From positions 32,682 to 96,681 of the forward strand of contig JAUHWG010000035.1 of assembly GCA_030424595.1 (NCBI GenBank): 64,000 nucleotides of DNA. The letters are read 5' to 3'. Position 1 is the first letter of the stretch, and every line of letters begins with the position of its first letter. Both the position numbers and the translations under genes were made by a program. Shown piece after piece: positions 7,966 through 13,489 of the stretch. The notes below the pieces were generated by a model that saw only the letters and a program-made list of their open reading frames with translations, was not told where the DNA came from and made no database searches. This DNA comes from Polyangia bacterium (GTDB lineage: Bacteria; Myxococcota_A; Polyangia; Nannocystales; Nannocystaceae).

Positions 7966-9723
7966 TTACCCGGGAGGGCGACGGCGAGCGAAAAGCGCCG
8001 CGAAATTCGGCGCTATCGTCACGGTCGGTCTTGCGGTGGTCGTCGGCGCCCTGCCTGTGAAGCCGAGAGAGATCGGGTGAGCGCCGATACCCGCCTTCCC
8101 CTTCATCTCGGCGTGGAACGACTGCTCCCCCTTTCCATACATCTGGAACAACCACTCCCTGTTGTCCTTCTCGTGATCGCCTACCGAGTAATTCTCTAGC
8201 GTGACGTAGTCGTCGCCGTCCTTCATCACCACCCCTGCGAAGTGGTAGTTCCACATCGTCCTCGTCGACGGGAGCCGAAGGGCGTCGACATCCTCATTGA
8301 CGCGATCTCGCTCGAGGGGATCGTTGTAGATCGTGATGCCGTCTCCGACCTCGGGCGAGAGCTCTTCGTTGAGCGCGAAGCGCTCGCTGAAGTGTGGCAA
8401 GAGGGTGTTGAACGCGGGGTTCGATGTGAGCGCCGCATAGGCGCGGATCAGGCCGTTGAGCGCGGTGGCGCTCTCTTCAACCGCGTATTCCCCGAAGTCT
8501 CTGAGGAACGCCGCGGCCTGAGGGCGGTTGACCGAGTCGGGCAGACTCTCGGGCGCGCGGAGGGCCTCGAAAAACTCTCCAAAGGTCGTGTAGAGGAGCT
8601 TGTAGTAGGCGCGACTCGGCGAGTTTCCGCTGAGGCCGACGAGCCCTCCCGCTTGGAAGAGATACTTCGCCTGGGTGTTCGTGTAAGGGGTCAGAGGAGT
8701 GTGATCCGCGCGGAAGTAGGGCGCCGTCAGGTCCGCGCGGCCAGTCTCGCTGTCATCGACCCCCATCACCGTCTGCGCGGTCATGAAGCAGTCGGCGTGG
8801 GTTATGTATCCCCCCTCCTCGGCGTTCTTCTTCTTGAGCCGTGAGCGAGCATGTCTCGGGTCCACCTCCTTCGCATCGTGCCACTTCGGCTTGACCTGGT
8901 GAATCATGCTCCCGCGGCCGTTCTCGACCTTGAGCGACGTCGTCGCCAGGCGGACATAGGAGCCGCGCCTGGACAGCGACTCGTTGGCCTCCTGGATCTT
9001 CTCCTCTGTGGCCCACAAGTGCTGGTTGTTCATGACCATGCACGAGTCGCCGTCCGAGAAGCGTCCGAAGTCCCCGATCCGTCGATAGCATTGCACGGGG
9101 GGGGCGCCGCCCTGCGTGCCCCGAGGCGCCGAGGAGGCTTGCGGAGCGCCATCCCGCTCGCCGCGGCCTGTCCGAGTGCCGAGGGACGAGAGCGACGCTC
9201 CGGCGCGGGCGGCCCTCTCTCCCATGACGTCCGCTTCGCGCTCCAGCCCCTGTTCACCGTTGATCTCCAGGCCCTTCGCCTGCAGTGTTGGCCGGACCCT
9301 TCCCTGCTTTTGTTGAACCACGTGCCATGACTCATGCGGCAAGTGGCGCTCCTGACCTGGGCCGAGGTGAATGTCACGTCCTTGTGCACAGGCGAGCGCC
9401 CCCAGCTGGGCGGGTCGGGTCGAGTTGTAGTGAACGCTCACGTCCCCCATCGAGAGGCCTGACAGGGACTCGAGTCCGCTCCGGAGCGAGCTCGGCAGGC
9501 CCGAGGTCACGGTCGCGCCCGCCTCGGAGGCCGGCCTCGCCCCCCCGTCCCCTCGAAGCTGGACGGTCTCGCTGGGGTGGACGCTCGCTTGGGCCATCCT
9601 CACCATGTCGCGCTGGGAGGCTGCTTCTGGGCGGCGGTCGACAATCCCGAGGGGCTGAGCGGCTGAGGGCCGGCGAGAGGGAGGCAGACCGCGCTCTATG
9701 AATCGTCGTCTGGAGTGTTTCAT
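7966..9723 (-). CDS. DUF4157 / eCIS-core domain protein with papain-like C-terminal candidate effector domain
   Basis: A 585-residue protein starting at ATG 9723; the open frame extends to 9960 but without convincing protein. Residues about 72-170 match the eCIS core (DUF4157) domain: SMGDVSVHYN, then IHLGPGQERHLPHESWHVVQ with the HExxH signature (His130, Glu131, His134), then EREADVMGERA. DUF4157 proteins are linked to extracellular contractile injection systems and often carry toxin or protease domains. After a linker the C-terminal 370 residues contain a Cys in HADCFMTAQTVMG and, 200 residues later, NYHFAGVVMKDGDDYVTLEN and NREWLFQMYGKGEQSFH. A Cys...His...Asn order like this suggests a papain-fold peptidase or amidase, but this is inference. 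No tail-tube, sheath or baseplate genes occur nearby, so it is an orphan locus. Confidence 0.8.
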   Translation of the reverse strand: MKHSRRRFIERGLPPSRRPSAAQPLGIVDRRPEAASQRDMVRMAQASVHPSETVQLRGDGGARPASEAGATVTSGLPSSLRSGLESLSGLSMGDVSVHYNSTRPAQLGALACAQGRDIHLGPGQERHLPHESWHVVQQKQGRVRPTLQAKGLEINGEQGLEREADVMGERAARAGASLSSLGTRTGRGERDGAPQASSAPRGTQGGAPPVQCYRRIGDFGRFSDGDSCMVMNNQHLWATEEKIQEANESLSRRGSYVRLATTSLKVENGRGSMIHQVKPKWHDAKEVDPRHARSRLKKKNAEEGGYITHADCFMTAQTVMGVDDSETGRADLTAPYFRADHTPLTPYTNTQAKYLFQAGGLVGLSGNSPSRAYYKLLYTTFGEFFEALRAPESLPDSVNRPQAAAFLRDFGEYAVEESATALNGLIRAYAALTSNPAFNTLLPHFSERFALNEELSPEVGDGITIYNDPLERDRVNEDVDALRLPSTRTMWNYHFAGVVMKDGDDYVTLENYSVGDHEKDNREWLFQMYGKGEQSFHAEMKGKAGIGAHPISLGFTGRAPTTTARPTVTIAPNFAALFARRRPPG

Positions 9724-9851
9724 GGGAAGAGGCTCGCGGACCTGGAAGGTCGTCTTGGCGGCCCGTGGAAGAGTCCCGTGTGCTCTCTCGCCGGAATCGC
9801 TGGCGCTCTTGGCTTCGACGAAATACCGCTGTACCGGGCCGTACTGCACGT

Positions 9852-9926
9852 TTCGGCGGGGTCGAGGGGGGCGACGAGGGCTGTAGAGCGCGCGGGACTT
9901 TCGCCATGGACTGCTCGGCCGTCGAG
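9852..9926 (+). repeat. Dispersed intergenic repeat, copy 2
   Basis: Contains GGGGGGCGACGAGGGCTGTA followed by GAGCGCGCGGGACTTTCGCC. It aligns over about 70 bases with the copy at 10232-10310, including the flanking TTCGGCGGG and GCTCGGCC. Confidence 0.65.
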
Positions 9927-10076
9927 GGGGGAGTATGGGGCGCCACAGGGCGGCGTCCAATCGACCAGGCAGGTCTCTCCCATCGTTGGGAGCGATTCCG
10001 GCTGTGGTTCTCTACTGAGGACGCTCCGAGGGGACTTTGGATACGAGGGGCAGAGGGGGCAGCCGCCCAGCGCCGC

Positions 10077-10130
10077 TCACCGGCGCGATCATCAGCGCGA
10101 TCATCGGCGCCATCATCAGCGCCTGTTCGG
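10077..10130. repeat. 12-bp imperfect tandem repeat
   Basis: Four units of the form CGGCGCGATCAT / CAGCGCGATCAT follow one another, the last ones diverged. Non-coding context. Confidence 0.7.
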
Positions 10131-10231
10131 CCCTAGCAGCTCGTGACCGCTCGGTAGAGGAGCACGGCCAAGCCCCGATCTCGCCGAGCATCAACGCCCC
10201 CATAAAGCTCCGGACTACGACGTCCGGGAGC

Positions 10232-10310
10232 GACCTTCGGCGGGCCGAGAGGGGCGACGAGGGTTGGAGAGCGCGCGGGACTTGTGCCACGGGCCGCTCG
10301 GCCAACGCTG
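10232..10310 (+). repeat. Dispersed intergenic repeat, copy 3
   Basis: Best-preserved copy: GAGAGGGGCGACGAGGG, then GAGAGCGCGCGGGACTTGTG, then CCACGGGCCGCTCGGCC. Confidence 0.7.
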
Positions 10311-10476
10311 GGCGATGCTCGTCTTCGGCCGTGATCGTGTCGAGCGTGTCGGCGGGCCCGCCGGGCGGGGGCGTGCGACATGCTCAACACCCTCCGCGTG
10401 GGAACGTGTGGCCAAAACACAGCGCCTCTCGTCGCAAGCTGGGCGGCCATGCACATCCCAGCGAGCAGAGGAGATA

Positions 10477-10680
10477 ATGTTGATAGTTCTCGAAAAAATC
10501 ATTGACCGCGATCGCGATGGACGCTACACACTCCTTGGCGCCGACATTCGCGGCGTCGAGACCTGCGCCATGCGACGCTTCACGAAATACAAACCCGTGC
10601 CCACCATCGTCAAGACGACGGCGGTCATGCGGTTTAGCGCCCAAGTCTTTATGATTATGGGCGCGACGTCCTCGTGTTGA
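10477..10680 (+). CDS. Possible small hypothetical protein (67 aa)
   Basis: An ATG at 10477 follows GAGGAG with a short gap, and the 67-codon frame lies in the least GC-rich part of this spacer. The product begins MLIVLEKIIDRDRDGRYTLL and ends ...MRFSAQVFMIMGATSSC. No domain is recognised and the composition is unlike neighbouring genes, so this may be chance or foreign DNA. Confidence 0.25.
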   Translation: MLIVLEKIIDRDRDGRYTLLGADIRGVETCAMRRFTKYKPVPTIVKTTAVMRFSAQVFMIMGATSSC

Positions 10681-10864
10681 GCGGCTCAAGCGGACGTAGC
10701 GTCCTCGCCTAGAAGACCTGCGCGTCCTGCCAACGACGCGAGAACGTCGCCGAACACAGCATTGGCTGCGTCTCGTCGCCCCGATGGGGCGAATGGCATC
10801 GGCGCAGCGGTGGGCGACGTTGATAACCCATGGGTCATGGGGGGGGCGATGTTTCGCTCGTGGC

Positions 10865-10902
10865 CAATGGCCTTCAATGGCCTTCAATGGCCTTCAATGG
10901 CC
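10865..10902. repeat. 10-bp tandem repeat upstream of tRNA-Thr
   Basis: Three and a half copies of CCTTCAATGG, ending 27 bases before the tRNA-Thr gene. Confidence 0.85.
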
Positions 10903-10928
10903 ACACTTTGCGCCCCGTTTGGGGTCGT

Positions 10929-11000
10929 GCTGGCGTAGCTCAATCGGCAGAGCACTTACCTCGTAAGCAAGAGACCTCGGTTCGAGCCCGGGCGCCAGCT
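10929..11000 (+). tRNA. tRNA-Thr(CGT)
   Basis: A 72-nt cloverleaf: acceptor GCTGGCG pairs with CGCCAGC, discriminator T. D stem is GCTC/GAGC, and the T arm is CTCGG-TTCGAGC-CCGGG. The anticodon loop CTCGTAA gives anticodon CGT. The anticodon stem CTTAC/GCAAG has one A-C mismatch, and CTTAC can alternatively pair with the overlapping GTAAG. CCA is not encoded. Confidence 0.85.
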
Positions 11001-11006
11001 ACGATG

Positions 11007-11061
11007 AACGATCTTGGAACGATCTTGGAACGATCTTGGAACGATCTTGGAACGATCTTGG
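11007..11061. repeat. 11-bp tandem repeat, five copies, directly after tRNA-Thr
   Basis: Five perfect copies of AACGATCTTGG begin six bases after the tRNA 3' end. At one helical turn per unit the array would place identical sequence on one face of the helix. No function is known. Confidence 0.9.
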
Positions 11062-11212
11062 ATCCCTCTGTGAATCAGCATAGCGACGGAGCCACGAAGA
11101 GCTCGCCACCGGCAGCCTCGCGGGGGAGGTGCTTCCGCAGGGAGGGCGCGAGCGCCGGGTTGGAGGGGGGTGGGGCAAGTTTGGGCGGTAGTCCCGAAGA
11201 GAGAATACACAG

Positions 11213-11286
11213 CGGCCTGTAGCTCAGGGGTAAGACGCGCTCGTCTGATAAGCGAGAGGTCGGAGGTTCGACTCCTCCCAGGCCGA
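11213..11286 (+). tRNA. tRNA-Ile(GAT)
   Basis: Acceptor CGGCCTG/CAGGCCG with discriminator A; T arm GGAGG-TTCGACT-CCTCC; anticodon stem CTCGT/GCGAG with loop CTGATAA, anticodon GAT. The 3' strand of the D stem reads GACGC where GAGC is expected, so GCTC can pair only if one C is bulged. The gene is therefore one base longer than usual in the D arm. Confidence 0.82.
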
Positions 11287-11314
11287 ATGGTTCGATCGAA
11301 GAGTGTGATGTTGA

Positions 11315-11386
11315 GCCGGGGTAGCTCAGCGGTAGAGCAGGGGTCTCATATTCCCCTGGTCGGCGGTTCAAGTCCGTCTCCCGGCA
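11315..11386 (+). tRNA. tRNA-Met(CAT) (elongator type; Ile2 not excluded)
   Basis: Acceptor GCCGGGG/TCCCGGC, discriminator A; D stem GCTC/GAGC; T arm GGCGG-TTCAAGT-CCGTC. Anticodon loop CTCATAT gives CAT. The bottom of the anticodon stem has a T-T opposition (GGGGT/TCCCC). A CAT anticodon can belong to Met or to lysidine-modified Ile2, and the sequence alone does not decide. Confidence 0.83.
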
Positions 11387-11420
11387 ACGACGGCCCCGAA
11401 CGCGGGGGGAAGGCAATAGG

Positions 11421-11453
11421 TGATGACGATGACGATGACGATGACGATGAATA
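11421..11453. repeat. 6-bp tandem repeat (GATGAC)n
   Basis: About five copies of GATGAC lie between the Met and Phe tRNA genes, in non-coding DNA. Confidence 0.85.
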
Positions 11454-11550
11454 GGGAGAAACCCGAGGCACGGCTGGCTGTGGGCGCGCGGACGAGCGAC
11501 CGTGTGTTTATGGAGCCGGCGCGCGGTGACGCGGCCGGCGCTCAAGACAC

Positions 11551-11621
11551 GCCTCGGTAGCTCAGCGGCAGAGCGTCCGGTTGAAACCCGGAGCGCGACG
11601 GTTCGAGTCCGTCCCGAGGCA
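11551..11621 (+). tRNA. tRNA-Phe(GAA)
   Basis: A clean cloverleaf: GCCTCGG/CCGAGGC, D stem GCTC/GAGC, anticodon stem TCCGG/CCGGA with loop TTGAAAC (anticodon GAA), T arm GACGG-TTCGAGT-CCGTC, discriminator A. Confidence 0.9.
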
Positions 11622-11673
11622 TCCCCCAACTAGCCGTGGAGACCCCGCGCGCCCAGAGAAGGGCGAGGAGAGG

Positions 11674-11747
11674 GGGCAGGTAGCACAGTCAGGCGGTTGC
11701 GTCCGGCTTTTACCCGGAAGACGGGGGTTCGAATCCCTCCCTGCTCA
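11674..11747 (+). tRNA. tRNA-Lys(TTT)
   Basis: Acceptor GGGCAGG/CCTGCTC, anticodon stem TCCGG/CCGGA, loop CTTTTAC (anticodon TTT), T arm GGGGG-TTCGAAT-CCCTC, discriminator A. The D arm starts GCAC rather than GCTC. It is the first half of a 119-bp tandem duplication. Confidence 0.88.
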
Positions 11748-11792
11748 ACGTAGAGGACAAGAGAGCCGAGCGGACCCCGAGGGGGTCGATAT

Positions 11793-11866
11793 GGGCAGGT
11801 AGCACAGTCAGGCGGTTGCGTCCGGCTCTTACCCGGAAGACGGGGGTTCGAATCCCTCCCTGCTCA
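11793..11866 (+). tRNA. tRNA-Lys(CTT)
   Basis: Identical to the preceding tRNA-Lys over all 74 bases except the wobble position: the loop is CTCTTAC, giving anticodon CTT. The 30 bases downstream (to 11896) also repeat those after the first copy, showing a recent tandem duplication. Confidence 0.88.
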
Positions 11867-12121
11867 ACGTAGAGGACAAGAGAGCCGAGCGGACCCATGG
11901 TCGGGGTCAAGATCCAACGTTCCGTAGCGGTCGTGGCCATGACCGCTAGTCGGCTCAAGCGCGAGGCTGGAGGAGGTTTGCGAAGGGAAGGGGAGCGACC
12001 TCCCGCCCCTCCACGGTCGTGTCGTTGGGACCGATGTCGCCGCGTCTACGACCCTCGCGCCTGCGGTCCGCGACGTCCGGGTGTTTCGCGGCCCTGCTGT
12101 CGGAGCTGGCTGGGCCGTCGC

Positions 12122-12862
12122 CTACGGGGAGTCCGTGCGGGCGTCTCGAAGGGCTGTGGAGGCCAGCGTGCGGAGGCGGGCGACGAGCGCGTCGCGATCA
12201 TCGTAGGTGAGCCCGCGGGTGTCGATCGCCGGGAGGAGGTGGACCTCGACAGGCCCCGGCTGGACCCGCCATGCGCCGAAGGGGAGGCGCTCGCGAGCTC
12301 CCCGGAGGATGACGGGGACGATCGTCGCCTCAGCCTCGATCGCCATCACGACCGCGCCCTTCTTGTAGGGCTGGAGGGCGCCGTCCGGGCTTCGTCGGCC
12401 CTCGATCGAGATGATGTAGCTGTCGCCGCGGCGGAGGTCCGCGATCGCCCGTCGGATCGCGCGCTTGGCCTGCGCCGGCCACTGGCGGATGATCACGCGG
12501 GCGCCGAGGGGCACGCTCGACCAGCCGAAGATCGGCATCAGCGCGTACTCTATGTTGACGATGATCCGGTAGGGCACGGGGGCGAGCCAGGGCAGGAGGA
12601 AGGTCTCCAGCAGGCTCGTCTGGTTGAGGACGATGAAGACATAGGAGCCGCGGCGGTAGCCGCCGGGGTTGTCGTCGCGGAGGCGGACGTCGAGCTCGAA
12701 GATCCGATGGGCCAGAGCGCAGGTGCCGTGGATGAGCCGCAGGGCCGTGTCGGCGTCGACGAGCCGCACCAGGGCTGCGCCGGTGAGGCCGACGGCCGTG
12801 CTCACGAGGCTCGCGGCCCAGCGAGCGGCGCTGCGCGGAGCGCTGGGGAGTGACGCGGGCAT
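12122..12862 (-). CDS. PlsC-like lysophospholipid acyltransferase with altered HX4D motif
   Basis: A 246-residue protein, start at ATG 12862. A hydrophobic N-terminal stretch (about 12-34) suggests membrane attachment. The order of blocks follows 1-acylglycerol-3-phosphate acyltransferases: block I at VLNQTSLLETF (81-86), block II around VPLGARVIIRQWP, block III at SIEGRRSPDG (EGRR 154-157) with PYKKGAVVMAI, and block IV at ATIVPV. In active family members block I is HxxxxD; here the two catalytic positions are Gln81 and Glu86. Either activity is lost or changed, or this is a divergent subfamily. It lies between two clusters of RNA genes and has no obvious operon partner. Confidence 0.8.
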   Translation of the reverse strand: MPASLPSAPRSAARWAASLVSTAVGLTGAALVRLVDADTALRLIHGTCALAHRIFELDVRLRDDNPGGYRRGSYVFIVLNQTSLLETFLLPWLAPVPYRIIVNIEYALMPIFGWSSVPLGARVIIRQWPAQAKRAIRRAIADLRRGDSYIISIEGRRSPDGALQPYKKGAVVMAIEAEATIVPVILRGARERLPFGAWRVQPGPVEVHLLPAIDTRGLTYDDRDALVARLRTLASTALRDARTDSP

Positions 12863-12942
12863 GCTCCGAGGAGCATAGCCTGCGCGGCCCCGGCTGGGCC
12901 AGGGCGCCCCTCGGACGAGCGACGAGAGCCGTAGGAAAAAAT

Positions 12943-13073
12943 GATCGCGACGAGTGGTGGCGAGACGTTTTCGTGCTCTACCGATTAAGCTAGCGCCCCG
13001 CAGATGGAGCGCCCCGGAGTCGAACCGGGATCCCGTCGTCTTAAGCGATGTAGTCACGCCTGCATTCGCGATC
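12943..13073 (-). ncRNA. yrlA: Y RNA (YrlA-type), copy 3
   Basis: Reading 13073 to 12943: closing stem GATCGCGA (13073-13066) pairs with TCGCGATC (12950-12943). A conserved ATGC internal loop faces ACCACTCG. Upper stem GGCGTGAC (13060-13053) pairs with GTCTCGCC (12966-12959) with one U-U opposition. Then comes TACAT and a tRNA-like module in permuted order: T arm CCCGG-TTCGACT-CCGGG, acceptor-like 3' strand GCGCTCC, six-base loop, acceptor-like 5' strand GGGGCGC, TA, and D arm GCTT...GAGC. Six T residues follow. The lower stem with CGAAUGC facing a CAC-rich strand resembles the Ro60-binding stem of Y RNAs. Third of three copies downstream of rsr. Confidence 0.8.
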
Positions 13074-13103
13074 AAGGTCGTGGTGTCATAAATGGAGAAA
13101 GGT

Positions 13104-13231
13104 GGCTGCGACGAGGTGATGACAAGACGTTCGTTGCTCTACCAGCTGAGCTAGCGCCCCGGAGATGGAGCGCCCCGGGCTCGAACCGGGGACCCACGGG
13201 TTAAGATGTAGTCCTGTCGGCATTCGCAGCC
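13104..13231 (-). ncRNA. yrlA: Y RNA (YrlA-type), copy 2
   Basis: Closing stem GGCTGCGA (13231-13224) pairs with TCGCAGCC (13111-13104). Relative to copies 1 and 3, both strands have changed in a compensating way. ATGC faces ATCACCTCG. Upper stem GACAGGAC (13218-13211) pairs with GTCTTGTC (13128-13121), with one G-U. The tRNA-like module has T arm CCCGG-TTCGAGC-CCGGG, acceptor-like GCGCTCC/GGGGCGC joined by ATCTCC, TA, and D arm GCTC-AGCTGGTA-GAGC. The anticodon-like stem next to TACAT is short (ACG/CGT). A T-rich CCTTTCTCC follows. In known YrlA RNAs the tRNA-like part is a substrate for tRNA-modifying enzymes. Confidence 0.82.
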
Positions 13232-13289
13232 GAAGATCGGCCGCCTCTTGGGCGAGGGGGGAGATTTTGCGTGGTTGTTGAGAAAAGGT

Positions 13290-13418
13290 GATCGCGACCA
13301 GGTGTCAGTGAGATGCAAAAGCGAGCGCACAACCGATATGCTTAGGCCCTTCCGGGCCTCCTGGAGTCGAACCAGGCCCTCTCGCCCCCAAGATGTAATC
13401 CCACAAGCATTCGCGATC
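13290..13418 (-). ncRNA. yrlA: Y RNA (YrlA-type), copy 1
   Basis: First copy after rsr, 72 bases past its stop. Closing stem GATCGCGA (13418-13411) with TCGCGATC (13297-13290); ATGC loop facing ACACCTGG. Upper stem GTGGGAT (13404-13398) pairs with ATCTCAC (13314-13308). The anticodon-like stem GCGAG/CTCGC is a perfect five pairs. The tRNA-like module has T arm CCTGG-TTCGACT-CCAGG, acceptor-like stem AGGCCC/GGGCCT closed by a GGAA (GNRA-type) loop, and D arm GCAT-ATCGGTT-GTGC. Its arms differ from copies 2 and 3 while all pairings are kept. CCTTTTCTC follows the 3' strand. The closed acceptor-like end means it cannot be charged as a tRNA without cutting. Confidence 0.83.
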
Positions 13419-13455
13419 AAAACGTGATGTGACGTGTGTGGGGGCTCGTCAGGCC

Positions 13456-13483
13456 GGGGACCGCCGCCGATTCGGCGGTCCCC
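13456..13483 (-). terminator. Strong hairpin after rsr
   Basis: GGGGACCGCCG and CGGCGGTCCCC form 11 pairs around a six-base loop, 7 bases beyond the rsr stop and before the first Y RNA. There is no T tract, so it may act as an RNA-stabilising or processing element rather than a full intrinsic terminator. Confidence 0.5.
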
Positions 13484-13489
13484 ACGGGA

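Larger units (their letters stand above)
9724..10928. other. 1.2-kb repeat-rich spacer between the eCIS-core gene and the tRNA cluster
   Basis: Holds two copies of the dispersed repeat (9852-9926, 10232-10310), a 12-bp tandem repeat (10077-10130), a short low-GC segment with a possible small ORF (10477-10680), a perfect CGCCCC-GAT-GGGGCG hairpin near 10779-10793, and a 10-bp tandem array (about 10865-10902). Longer frames here on both strands have Arg/Pro-rich shadow composition and were not called. Confidence 0.6.

Noticed and set aside
10384..10887. A 167-codon minus-strand frame in the spacer before the tRNA cluster
   Set aside because: Composition is shadow-like (Arg/His-rich), there is no ribosome binding site, and it crosses unrelated repeat elements.
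11007..11061. CRISPR-like array
   Set aside because: The 11-bp units are directly contiguous without spacers, so this is a simple tandem repeat.
13007..13160. An intron-containing linear tRNA formed from the 5' half of RNA copy 2 and the 3' half of copy 3
   Set aside because: The flanking stems pair within each module and not between neighbours, and the equivalent combination of copy 1 with copy 2 shows no acceptor pairing.
12943..13418. Circularly permuted tRNA genes: 3' half precedes 5' half in each of three modules
   Set aside because: The order and pairing fit, but copies 2 and 3 lack a complete anticodon stem, copy 1 closes its acceptor-like end with only four bases, and the outer stems plus adjacency to rsr match YrlA-type Y RNAs much better.
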